In this document: positions 41,771-49,866 of the stretch, in pieces
Position numbering within the stretch: position 1 is the stretch's first letter
How the letters are laid out: every line of letters begins with the position of its first letter
Origin: Microbacterium sp. LKL04
GTDB lineage: Bacteria > Actinomycetota > Actinomycetes > Actinomycetales > Microbacteriaceae
Direction of reading: 5' to 3'
DNA: 64,000 bases
Assembly: GCF_900102005.1 (NCBI RefSeq)
Contig: NZ_LT627736.1
Coordinates: 124,001 to 188,000 of the forward strand
Program-made: the position numbers and the translations under genes
Notes under the pieces: model-generated
Seen by the model: only the letters and a program-made list of their open reading frames with translations
Told to the model about the DNA's origin: nothing
The model's database searches: none

Positions 41771-44649
41771 GAGGGGGTCACCTGGGTGGGGGTGTCGACG
41801 GTGAGGGGTGTGGAGACGGCGAGCCGCAGGAGATCGGGGTCCGGCCGGTAGGCGTCGGCGAGGATGCCGCGGGCCGATTCCGCGTCTCGGGCCGAGGCGA
41901 CGACGGTCAGGGCTCCGGCCTTGGCCGAGACTGCGTTGGTCGCGTCGCGCAGGAGTGCGGCGGCCTGATCGCGGGCAGCGCCGGTGAGGGTGTCGAGGCC
42001 GACGATCACGACGAACCGCGTGCGGCCGGCCAGAGCGCGGCGGAGGTCGGCGAGCGGTGCGTCCGCCCCGGTGAGGTCGGCGACGGAGACGTGGGCACGC
42101 ACCCACGCCGCGCGGCCGGGCAGCAGGTGCCCCGACACGCGCAGCAGGCCGGAGGTCGGAGCGATGCGGCCGGCCACGGTCAGCAGGAACGCTCGTGCAG
42201 CGTGCGGGTCGGCGGCGGTGACGAGGAGCGTGCCGCCGTCGGCGACCCGGGCGTTCGCGCCGGAGAACAGGACCACGTCCGTGCCGGTCGATTCGGCCCG
42301 CACCTCGAGGTCGTCGGCAGCGAGCGCACCGGTCCAGTGGGGTTCCGGCCACTTCGCGTGGGCGCGTTCGTGCTCGACCGCCTCGCCTTCGATGTCGACC
42401 TTGGGGAGCAGGCGCTCCAGCCAGCGCGGCATCCACCACGCCTTGTCGCCCAGCAGCGCCATGACCGCGGGGGTCAGAGTCATGCGGACGAGGAAGGCGT
42501 CGACGGCGATGCCCACGGCGAGGCCCAGGGCGATCGGTTTGATCGAACTGTCACCCTCGGGGACGAACGCGGCGAAGACGGCGAACATGATGACGGCCGC
42601 AGCGACCACGACGCGCGCCGAGGCGGTGAATCCGGAGCGGACGGCGGCGATGGCGGTCTCTCGGTTCGCGCGGCCCCGGCGGGCGCGGACGGCGTGCACG
42701 AAGTCCTCTCGCATGCGCGAGACCAGGAAGACCTCGTAATCCATCGCGAGGCCGAACAGGACGCCCATGAGGATGATCGGCATGAAGCTGATCACGGGAC
42801 CCGTGCGCGTCACGTGCAGGAGGTCGGCGAGCCAGCCCCACTCGAACACCGCGGCGACCGCGCCGAAGGCGGCGAGGATCGACAGCAGGTACCCGAGGGT
42901 CGCCTTGAGCGGCACCCAGATCGAGCGGAACACGATCATCAGAAGGATGAACGACAGGCCGACGACGAAGATGCCGAAGGGCAGCAGTGCGGCGCCGAGA
43001 CGGTCGGACACATCGATGCCGACGGCGGTGAAGCCCGTCACCTTGAGGTCGACGCCGTACTTCTCCTGCCACTCGTCGTGGTGCGAGCGCAGCTCGCGGA
43101 CGAGGTCGGCGGTCGCGGGGTCGTCGGGGGCCGTGGTCGGGACGATCTGGATGAGGCCGGTGTCGGCTGTCTCATTGGGGGTGGCGAGGGCGACGCGCTC
43201 GACGCCGGGGATCGCCTCGACCTCCTTCTTCAGGTCGTCCATGAGGCCGAGCGGGTCGGTCGAGGTCACGATCGTGCCGGTCATCACGAGCGGACCGTTC
43301 GACCCCGCGCCGAAGTACTCCGCGTTGAGGTCGTAGGCCTGGCGGGCCTGGCTCGACGTCGGCTGGACACCGGCATTGGGCAGGGCGAGGTGCAGATTGG
43401 CCGACGGGATCGCCATGACGCCCAGTCCGACGACGACGGCGACGGTGGCGATGATCGGATGCCGCGTCACCAGCATCACCCAGCGGTTGGGTCGTGCGGG
43501 GGCGACGGGGCCGGCGGCGGGTGCGGGCTCCGGCTCGGACGTCTCTTCGGTGTCGTCGGCCGCGTCGGCGTCGGAACCGCGGCGGCGGCGACGGGTCGGG
43601 ATGCCGCGCTGCAGCGTCTTGCCTCCCCAGCCGACGACGCGACCCTTCGCGAAGCCGAGGAGCGCGGGGGTGAGGGTGACGGCGACCGCCACGGCGACCG
43701 CCACGGCGACGGCGGCGGCGATGCCCATCGTCGAGAGGAACGGGATGCCGGCGATGCTGAGTCCGACGAGGGCGATCATGACCGTCACGCCGGCGAAGAC
43801 CACGGCGGACCCTGCCGTGCCGACCGCGCGGGCGGCGGACTCCTCGGGGTCCATGCCGCCGCGGACCTGATCCTGGTGTCTCGACACGATGAACAGGGCG
43901 TAGTCGATGCCGACGGCAAGCCCCAGCATGACGGCGAGCATGGGCGTCGTCGACGAGATGGTCGTCACGGCCGTCGCGAGGAAGATGAGCGCGATCGCGA
44001 GCGCGACGCCGATGAGCGCGCTGACGAGCGGGAACCAGGCGACGGCGAACGAGCGGAACGTCACGATGAGGACGAAGAGGGCGACGAGCACGCCGATGAC
44101 CTCGACGATCGACAGCGCCGGGATCGATGCGGCGAACAGATCGCCGCCGAGTGCGGACTGCGCGCCCTGGGGGAGCGCGTCGTGGAACTCGGCCGCGGTC
44201 TTCTCGACGGCCTCGACAGTGGCGTCGCTCACCTCGGTGGACTGGCCGTCGAACTGCATCTGCACGAGCGCCGCCCGGTCGTCGTCCGAGACGAGTCCGG
44301 TGACCATCTCGTCGAACGGCGAGGTCGCGGAGGTCACGCCGTCGATGTCGCCCAGGCGCGTCACGAGATCGTCGATCTCCCCGCGGAGCGGCTGGTCCTC
44401 GACAGTCTCGCCCTCGGGGGCGACGACAATGAGCTGCGCGCTCGCGCCGCTGGCCTGCGGGAAGGTTCGGTTCAGCAGCTCGAGGCCCTGCTGAGCCTCC
44501 GTGCCGGGGATCGTGAAGGAGTTGTCGGTGCCCTTCATGAAGAGAGCGACGCCCCCGCCGATCATCCCGAGCAGCAGGATCCAGGCGATGAGCACGCGCC
44601 ACGAGTGCCGGTAGGCCCATCGGCCGAGGGTGAAGAGGATGGTGGACAC
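41767..44649 (-). CDS. MMPL/RND family transporter with C-terminal ABC-ATPase-like domain
   Basis: A 960-residue transporter. Two MMPL halves each carry the Asp-Tyr proton-relay pair: Asp249-Tyr250 (GIDYALFIVSRH) and Asp637-Tyr638 (AMDYEVFLVSRM). A cytoplasmic charged linker (residues 350-390) and a run of alternating Ala-Val codons (about 311-323) lie between. Residues 770-960 are an unusual extra domain: GGTLLVTAADPHAARAFLL, then GRIAPTSGLLRVSGHLLPG and RFVVIVGLDTLTG align with an ABC ATPase, but the Walker A Gly-Lys is absent. It should export lipids or toxic compounds by proton motive force. The GTG start has AGGAG eight bases upstream. Confidence 0.85.
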   Translation of the reverse strand: MSTILFTLGRWAYRHSWRVLIAWILLLGMIGGGVALFMKGTDNSFTIPGTEAQQGLELLNRTFPQASGASAQLIVVAPEGETVEDQPLRGEIDDLVTRLGDIDGVTSATSPFDEMVTGLVSDDDRAALVQMQFDGQSTEVSDATVEAVEKTAAEFHDALPQGAQSALGGDLFAASIPALSIVEVIGVLVALFVLIVTFRSFAVAWFPLVSALIGVALAIALIFLATAVTTISSTTPMLAVMLGLAVGIDYALFIVSRHQDQVRGGMDPEESAARAVGTAGSAVVFAGVTVMIALVGLSIAGIPFLSTMGIAAAVAVAVAVAVAVTLTPALLGFAKGRVVGWGGKTLQRGIPTRRRRRGSDADAADDTEETSEPEPAPAAGPVAPARPNRWVMLVTRHPIIATVAVVVGLGVMAIPSANLHLALPNAGVQPTSSQARQAYDLNAEYFGAGSNGPLVMTGTIVTSTDPLGLMDDLKKEVEAIPGVERVALATPNETADTGLIQIVPTTAPDDPATADLVRELRSHHDEWQEKYGVDLKVTGFTAVGIDVSDRLGAALLPFGIFVVGLSFILLMIVFRSIWVPLKATLGYLLSILAAFGAVAAVFEWGWLADLLHVTRTGPVISFMPIILMGVLFGLAMDYEVFLVSRMREDFVHAVRARRGRANRETAIAAVRSGFTASARVVVAAAVIMFAVFAAFVPEGDSSIKPIALGLAVGIAVDAFLVRMTLTPAVMALLGDKAWWMPRWLERLLPKVDIEGEAVEHERAHAKWPEPHWTGALAADDLEVRAESTGTDVVLFSGANARVADGGTLLVTAADPHAARAFLLTVAGRIAPTSGLLRVSGHLLPGRAAWVRAHVSVADLTGADAPLADLRRALAGRTRFVVIVGLDTLTGAARDQAAALLRDATNAVSAKAGALTVVASARDAESARGILADAYRPDPDLLRLAVSTPLTVDTPTQVTPS

Positions 44650-44680
44650 AGGCGCTCCTGGATCAGAGTCGGACGGTTTC

Positions 44681-44696
44681 GATACAGCGCTGTATC
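44681..44696. promoter_or_regulatory. Palindromic operator 1 of the TetR system
   Basis: GATACAGCGCTGTATC is a perfect 16-bp palindrome 32 bases before the MMPL start. Shares GATACA-N4-TGTATC with the second site, 17 bp away centre to centre. Confidence 0.75.
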
Positions 44697-44698
44697 CA

Positions 44699-44712
44699 AT
44701 ACACATGTGTAT
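44699..44712. promoter_or_regulatory. Palindromic operator 2 of the TetR system
   Basis: ATACACATGTGTAT is a perfect 14-bp palindrome, same outer half-sites as operator 1. Both lie in the gap between the divergent MMPL and tetR genes. Confidence 0.75.
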
Positions 44713-44756
44713 CGTAGACCCGCACACAGGTCGCAATCCTGAAGGGTGGGTGTGAG

Positions 44757-45347
44757 ATGGCGCGAAGCCGCGAGAACACGCGAGCTCGCCTGCTCGACGC
44801 CGCACACGAGGTGTTCGCCGAGGTCGGCCTCGACGCGGCATCCGTCGAGACCATCTGCGAACGTGCAGGATTCACCCGGGGCGCGTTCTACTCCAATTTC
44901 GAGTCGAAGGACGAGCTCTTCCTCGCCCTCATCACTCAGCTCTCCGAAGACAAGCTCGACGAGGTCTCGGTGCGCGTCAAGCGGCTCTCGGGCACCGACG
45001 ATCCGCTCGATCTCGTCCGCCAGATCGCGACGATGTCGCTCGCCGAGCGGATGGAGCCCCAGCTGCTCAGCGAGGTCCGCACCCAGGCGCTTCGCGATCC
45101 TCGGCTGGCGCAGGCGTTCCTGGCCTGGCGGGCGCAGATGCTCGGGCGGATCGAGACCATCGTTCGCGAAGTGAGCGAACGCCACGCGCTCCCGCTGCGG
45201 ATGCCCGTCGCCGACGCCGCGCAACTGCTCCTGGACGTCTCGGAGCAGTGCAGCGTGCAGGCCGCGCTCGAGCGCCTGTCCGAGCGGCAGGCCAATCGGG
45301 CCATGCAGTCGCGACTCGAGCAGCTCGTTCCGCTGCTGGTCGGCTGA
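44757..45347 (+). CDS. TetR/AcrR family transcriptional regulator
   Basis: A 196-residue regulator with the standard TetR N-terminus: TRARLLDAAHEVFAEVGLDAASVETICERAGFTRGAFYSNFESKDEL (residues 8-54) holds the helix-turn-helix. The C-terminal helices form a ligand pocket and dimer interface. It is divergent from the MMPL-YhgE operon, and the two palindromes between them are natural binding sites, so it likely represses the exporter until an inducer binds. ATG at 44757; a weak AAGGGTGGG lies upstream. Confidence 0.9.
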   Translation: MARSRENTRARLLDAAHEVFAEVGLDAASVETICERAGFTRGAFYSNFESKDELFLALITQLSEDKLDEVSVRVKRLSGTDDPLDLVRQIATMSLAERMEPQLLSEVRTQALRDPRLAQAFLAWRAQMLGRIETIVREVSERHALPLRMPVADAAQLLLDVSEQCSVQAALERLSERQANRAMQSRLEQLVPLLVG

Positions 45348-45364
45348 TCCTCGCCTGCCGGTCG

Positions 45365-46354
45365 CTACGACGACTCGGCGAGGACGGCGTGGCAGCGCTC
45401 GAGCCGCGCGAGCCACCAGTCCCGGCGCTCCGGCGTCGCGGCGTGCGCGTCGAGGAGGGACGCGTCCGGGACGACCCGGCGCAGCGGCAGCGATCCGCCC
45501 CGCGGCCGCAGCGGCTCGTCGGTGACGTCGGCGGCGAGCAGCGACGCCGTCCCCAGTCCGCAGTCGAAGTCGAGGTCGGGGAGGGATGCCGCCAGGGCGA
45601 CGCCCATCGCGAGGCCGACCGAGGTGTCGAGGGCGCTCGAGACGACGGCAGGGAGTCCGGCCTCGGCGACGACCGAGAGCGCGCGCCGCAGCCCGCCGAG
45701 CGGCTGGGCTTTGATCACGAGCAGGTCGGCCGCGCCGGCCCGTGCGACGGCGACCGGGTCGTCGGCCTTGCGGACGCTCTCGTCGGCGGCGATCGGGATG
45801 TCCATGTACCGGATGCGGCCGCGCAGTTCGGCGAGCTCCGCCACCGTCGCGCACGGCTGTTCGACGTACTCGAGGTCGAACTCGGCGAGAGCGTGCACGG
45901 CGTGCTCGGCCTCGTCGAGGTTCCAGCCGCCGTTCGCGTCGACGCGGATGCGGCCCTCGGGGCCCATCGCCTCCCGGACCGTTCGCACGCGCGCCACGTC
46001 GTCGGCGAGCACCTGACCGGGTTCGGCGACCTTCACCTTGGCGGTGCGGCATCCGTCGAAGCGGGCGAGGACCCCCGGAACGGATGCCGCGGGCACGGCC
46101 GGCACCGTCGCGTTCACCGGGATCGTGTCGCGGACGGCCGCAGGCGTGGGCTGCCAGCCGTACTCGATCGCCGCCGCGAGCCAGGCCGCGGACTCAGCGT
46201 CGTCGTACTCCGCGAACGGCGAGAACTCGGTCCATCCCTCCGGGCCCTCGAGCAGCAGGGCCTCACGGACGTCGATCCCGCGGAAGCGGGTGTGGAGAGG
46301 CAGCGACACCACGCGCGCCGTCGCGCGGAGGTCGGCGAGCGAGGGCAGGGACAT
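45365..46354 (-). CDS. menC: o-Succinylbenzoate synthase
   Basis: A 329-residue enolase-superfamily enzyme of menaquinone synthesis, dehydrating SHCHC to o-succinylbenzoate. Catalytic lysines are Lys108 (KVKV) and Lys215 (VIKAQPLGG); metal ligands are Asp139 (VDANGGW), Glu165 (VEQP) and Asp191 (AADES). It is somewhat diverged in the capping domain but complete. It stands about 10 kb from menB, menE, menA and menD and on the other strand. CAGGAT lies six bases before the ATG. Confidence 0.92.
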   Translation of the reverse strand: MSLPSLADLRATARVVSLPLHTRFRGIDVREALLLEGPEGWTEFSPFAEYDDAESAAWLAAAIEYGWQPTPAAVRDTIPVNATVPAVPAASVPGVLARFDGCRTAKVKVAEPGQVLADDVARVRTVREAMGPEGRIRVDANGGWNLDEAEHAVHALAEFDLEYVEQPCATVAELAELRGRIRYMDIPIAADESVRKADDPVAVARAGAADLLVIKAQPLGGLRRALSVVAEAGLPAVVSSALDTSVGLAMGVALAASLPDLDFDCGLGTASLLAADVTDEPLRPRGGSLPLRRVVPDASLLDAHAATPERRDWWLARLERCHAVLAESS

Positions 46355-46413
46355 GCCCCCATCCTGGCCTGCTCAGGCGCCGGCGCGCGTCTTGTCCGCG
46401 GGTGGGTCGGCTG

Positions 46414-47226
46414 TCACAGCCGGGTGTAGCGGGCGCGGAAGAACGCGTAGACGCCGTAGGCGATCCAGCCCGCACCGATCACGCTCAGCACGATGACGCC
46501 GGCGGGGAGTTCCGCGAACGAGCGGAGGGCACCGTCGAGTCCGCTCGACTTCTCGGGATCGTTCGTGACCGCACCGACGAGGAACAGGACGCCGACGCCC
46601 GCGAAGGCGATGCCCCGGGCCACGTACCCGACGGTGCCGAGGATGCGGACCGCGCGCCCGGCAGTGCCACCGGGCATCGAGAGGTCGCGCTCGAAGCGTC
46701 GCGTGACGCCCTTGAACACGAGGTAGCCCGCGACGCCGATCAGGACCAGCCCGATCGCGACGACGAGGAAGACGCCACCGGGGGTGGCGAGCAGGTCTGC
46801 CGTGAGCGACCGCGTCGAGTCGGACGAGTCGGCCGAACCACCCGCGGCGACCGTGACGGCGGTGACGCCGAGAACGACGTAGACGACACCTTTGACGCCG
46901 TTCTTCGCGATGTGCACGGCGCGATCGCGCCGGGAGTCGCTGGAGCGGTCGAGGAACGCGCTGAGGAGGTGCCAGAGGCCGAGCACGACGAGGCCCACGG
47001 CAGCCGCCCAAAGGAGGAGGACGCCGCCGGGTGCGGACGCCAGCTGCTGCAGGGCGCCCGACTGGTCGGCCTGCTCTCCGCCTCCCCGGCCGGTGGCGAG
47101 GGAGATCGCGATGACGCCGATGACGATGTGCACGACACCGCTGGCGGCGAAGCCGACGCGCGCGAGCGTGCGCAGGGTCCGACTGTTCTTCGCCCCGTGC
47201 GCCGCATTCTTCGCCGATGAACTCAT
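46414..47226 (-). CDS. DUF1206 domain membrane protein
   Basis: A 270-residue integral membrane protein built of three similar two-helix modules: ARVGFAASGVVHIVIGVIAI near residue 22, VKGVVYVVLGVTAVTVA near 110 and GYVARGIAFAGVGVLFLVGA near 205, each with a R/K-G...H/Y-x-x-x-G start. This threefold pattern is the definition of DUF1206. Function unknown. TAGGCT is six bases before the ATG. Confidence 0.88.
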   Translation of the reverse strand: MSSSAKNAAHGAKNSRTLRTLARVGFAASGVVHIVIGVIAISLATGRGGGEQADQSGALQQLASAPGGVLLLWAAAVGLVVLGLWHLLSAFLDRSSDSRRDRAVHIAKNGVKGVVYVVLGVTAVTVAAGGSADSSDSTRSLTADLLATPGGVFLVVAIGLVLIGVAGYLVFKGVTRRFERDLSMPGGTAGRAVRILGTVGYVARGIAFAGVGVLFLVGAVTNDPEKSSGLDGALRSFAELPAGVIVLSVIGAGWIAYGVYAFFRARYTRL

Positions 47227-47232
47227 CGCGCC

Positions 47233-47238
47233 AGCCTA
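47233..47238 (-). promoter_or_regulatory. -10 hexamer TAGGCT of the DUF1206 gene
   Basis: Six bases before the ATG at 47226. Confidence 0.5.
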
Positions 47239-47267
47239 GCGACGGGCCGCGCGGCGGCCCTCTTCCT

Positions 47268-47279
47268 TGCAACGTTGTA
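47268..47279. promoter_or_regulatory. LacI-type operator before the regulator gene
   Basis: TGCAACGTTGTA, a near palindrome centred on CAACGTTG. The same core stands before the binding-protein gene at 48351-48383. It overlaps a TACAGT hexamer (47278-47283) that may be the regulator's -10, so autorepression is likely. Confidence 0.7.
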
Positions 47280-47299
47280 CAGTGACGCGGGGAGGGTCC

Positions 47300-48313
47300 A
47301 TGTCGCCGACACTGCACGACGTCGCACGGATCGCCGGGGTGTCCATCAAGACGGTGTCGAATGTCATCAACGACCATCCGCACGTCCGCCCGGCGACACG
47401 CGAGCGCGTCGAGCGTGCGATCGCTGAGCTCGGCTACACCCCGAACCTCACCGCGCGCAACCTTCGCAGCGGCCGCACAGGGGCGATCGCCCTCGCCGTC
47501 CCCGACCTGGCGCTCAGCTACTTCGCCGAGCTCGCCGGTCTCGTCATCGCCGAGGCCGAGCGCCGCGGCGTCGTGGTGCTCGTCGAGCAGACCGGCGGCG
47601 ACCGTGACCGCGAGTTCGACCTGCTGCGCAGCCCTCGCCTCAAGCTCACGGACGGTCTCATCTTCAGTCCGCTGGGCATGGGCCAGGACGACGGGGACAG
47701 GCTGCGGGTGCCCTACCCGATGGTCCTCCTGGGCGAGCGCGTGTTCGACGGCCCCGTCGATCACGTCACGATGCAGAACGTCGAAGCCGCGCGGGCGGCG
47801 ACCCAGCACCTCATCGCGGGCGGGCGCCGACGGATCGCCGTCGTGGGCGCACACGACGGCGAGGTGATCGGTTCGGCAGGACTCCGGCTGAAGGGCTACC
47901 GGGAGGCGCTGGATGCCGCCGGCATCCCCTTCGACCCGCAGCTGATCGGCTCGACCACCATGTGGCATCGCTCGAACGGGGCGCGGACGATGCACGAACT
48001 CATCGATCGGGGGGTCGAGTTCGACGCGGTGTTCGGGCTCAACGACACGCTCGCCCTCGGCGCGATGCGTGTGCTGCAGGAGAGCGGCCGCCGCGTGCCG
48101 GACGACGTCACCGTGGTCGGCTTCGACGATCTGGACGAAGCGCAGTACTCGATTCCCTCGCTCACGACGATCGATCCCGGTCAGCAATGGATCGCGCGGA
48201 CCGCGGTCGAGACGCTCCTCGCACGCATCGCGGCACCGGCTCCCGACGCCTCGCCGAAGCTCCTGCTCGCCGACTTCCACCTCGCCGTGCGAGAGTCCGC
48301 GCCGTTACCGTGA
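47300..48313 (+). CDS. LacI family regulator, probably of arabinoside use
   Basis: A 337-residue regulator. The N-terminal HTH is TLHDVARIAGVSIKTVSNVIND with hinge helix TPNLTARNLRSGRTG; the rest is a periplasmic-binding-protein-like sensor (IALAVPDLALSYFAEL; VVGFDDLDEAQYSIPSLTTI). It precedes an ABC uptake operon with an arabinofuranosidase and shares an operator motif with it, so the inducer is probably arabinose or an arabino-oligosaccharide. ATG 47300 follows GGGGAGGG; the frame upstream to 47267 would run through the operator. Confidence 0.9.
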   Translation: MSPTLHDVARIAGVSIKTVSNVINDHPHVRPATRERVERAIAELGYTPNLTARNLRSGRTGAIALAVPDLALSYFAELAGLVIAEAERRGVVVLVEQTGGDRDREFDLLRSPRLKLTDGLIFSPLGMGQDDGDRLRVPYPMVLLGERVFDGPVDHVTMQNVEAARAATQHLIAGGRRRIAVVGAHDGEVIGSAGLRLKGYREALDAAGIPFDPQLIGSTTMWHRSNGARTMHELIDRGVEFDAVFGLNDTLALGAMRVLQESGRRVPDDVTVVGFDDLDEAQYSIPSLTTIDPGQQWIARTAVETLLARIAAPAPDASPKLLLADFHLAVRESAPLP

Positions 48314-48350
48314 CGTCGCTTGACAGTCGGGGTCGCCGACGGCATCATCA

Positions 48351-48383
48351 CTTTTACAACGTTTACTTCTAACGTTGTAAAAG
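48351..48383. promoter_or_regulatory. Double LacI-type operator of the uptake operon
   Basis: CTTTTACAACGTT and its exact reverse complement AACGTTGTAAAAG are separated by seven bases. Each arm contains the AACGTT core that also forms the operator before the lacI gene, so this may be two adjacent sites bound cooperatively. It lies 93 bases before the binding-protein start. Confidence 0.78.
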
Positions 48384-48475
48384 CGAGTGCAACGCGGCAC
48401 CCCCGTGCATCGACGCACCTGCATCCGTCTCCGTTCGACACCGGTGTCCACACCGCGAGAGGAAGCTCACAGCTC

Positions 48476-49813
48476 ATGAAGTCCAAGGTCATCGCCGGCG
48501 CCGGCGTCGCCGTCGTCGCCGCAGCCGCCCTCACCGGATGCTCCGGTGGTGGCGCCACGGCAGAGTCGTGCACCAACAAGATCGTCAACCCGGATGCGAC
48601 CCAGGTGTCGGTCTGGGCCTGGTACCCCTCCTTCGAGGAGGTCGTCGACCTCTTCAACGAGAAGCACGACGACGTTCAGATCTGCTGGACCAACGCGGGC
48701 CAGGGCAACGACGAGTACACGAAGTTCTCCACGGCGATCGAATCCGGCAGCGGGGCGCCCGACGTCATCATGCTCGAATCCGAGGTCCTCTCGAGCTTCG
48801 CCATCCGCGACTCGCTGGTCGACCTCTCGGAGTACGGCGCGGGAGACGTGAAGGACGACTACACCGAGGGCGCCTGGAAGGACGTCTCCAGCGGCGACGC
48901 CGTCTACGCGATCCCCGTCGACGGCGGCCCCATGGGCATGCTCTATCGCCAGGACATCCTCGACGAGTACGGCATCAAGGCTCCCACCACGTGGGACGAG
49001 TTCGCCGCGGCGGCGCAGAAGCTCAAGGACGAGGGTGCGCCGGGTGTGCTCGCCAACTTCCCGCCCAACGGCCGCGCGTTCACCCAGGCGCTCTTCGCCC
49101 AGGCCGGCTCCGTGCCGTTCACCTACGACAGCGCCTCCCCGCAGGAGATCGGCATCGACGTCGCCGACCAGGGCTCGAAGGACGTGCTCGCCTTCTGGCA
49201 GGACCTCGCCGACAAGGGCCTCGTCGCCGTCGACGAGGCGTTCACGGCCGACTACAACACGAAGCTCGTCGACGGCTCGTACGCGATCTACGTCGCGGCG
49301 GCCTGGGGTCCCGGCTACCTGCAGGGGCTCGAAGGGTCCGACGAGGGCGCTGTATGGCGCGCAGCACCCGTGCCGCAGTGGGATGCCGCGAACCCGGTGC
49401 AGATCAACTGGGGCGGCTCGACGTTCGCCGTGACCTCCCAGGCCGATGACAAGGAGGCGGCGGCCACCGTCGCCAAGGAGATCTTCGGCACCGAAGAGGC
49501 GTGGAAGATCGGCATCGAGAAGGCCGCGCTCTTCCCGCTCTGGAAGCCCATCCTCGAGTCGGACTACTTCCGCGACCTGGAGTACCCGTTCTTCGGCGGG
49601 CAGCAGATCAACAAGGACGTCTTCCTGCCGGCGGCATCCGGGTACTCGGGCTTCACGTTCAGCCCGTTCCAGAACTACGCCTACGACCAGTTGCAGGAGG
49701 AGGTGACCGCGGTCGTCGTCGACAAGAACAAGGATGCCGCGCCCGCCCTCGACGACCTGCAGGCCACGCTCGAGAAGTACGCCACCGAACAGGGCTTCAC
49801 GCTCACTGATTGA
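48476..49813 (+). CDS. Sugar-binding lipoprotein of CUT1 ABC importer
   Basis: A 445-residue lipoprotein. The signal peptide ends in a lipobox ALTGC with Cys22. The mature protein has the type 1 solute-binding pattern (VSVWAWYPSFEEVVDLFNEK; YAIPVDGGPMGMLYRQDIL; WGGSTFAVTSQ). With the arabinofuranosidase downstream, arabinan or arabinoxylan oligosaccharides are the likely ligand. The frame is open upstream to 48320, but that part crosses the operator and lacks signal-peptide character. Confidence 0.88.
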   Translation: MKSKVIAGAGVAVVAAAALTGCSGGGATAESCTNKIVNPDATQVSVWAWYPSFEEVVDLFNEKHDDVQICWTNAGQGNDEYTKFSTAIESGSGAPDVIMLESEVLSSFAIRDSLVDLSEYGAGDVKDDYTEGAWKDVSSGDAVYAIPVDGGPMGMLYRQDILDEYGIKAPTTWDEFAAAAQKLKDEGAPGVLANFPPNGRAFTQALFAQAGSVPFTYDSASPQEIGIDVADQGSKDVLAFWQDLADKGLVAVDEAFTADYNTKLVDGSYAIYVAAAWGPGYLQGLEGSDEGAVWRAAPVPQWDAANPVQINWGGSTFAVTSQADDKEAAATVAKEIFGTEEAWKIGIEKAALFPLWKPILESDYFRDLEYPFFGGQQINKDVFLPAASGYSGFTFSPFQNYAYDQLQEEVTAVVVDKNKDAAPALDDLQATLEKYATEQGFTLTD

Positions 49814-49821
49814 CGCGCGGT

Positions 49822-49844
49822 GGGGGCCGGTTCGGCCGGCCCCC
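49822..49844 (+). terminator. Intercistronic hairpin between binding-protein and permease genes
   Basis: Perfect 9-bp arms GGGGGCCGG / CCGGCCCCC with a TTCGG loop, eight bases after the binding-protein stop and 23 before the permease start. Such hairpins commonly stabilise the upstream message or partly stop transcription, giving more binding protein than permease. Confidence 0.7.
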
Positions 49845-49866
49845 GCCCCTCCCCGGAAGCGACACC

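Noticed and set aside
42091..44742. A long plus-strand frame opposite the MMPL gene
   Set aside because: His/Asp/Glu-rich antisense shadow; the MMPL gene on the other strand has motifs, start and coupled neighbour.
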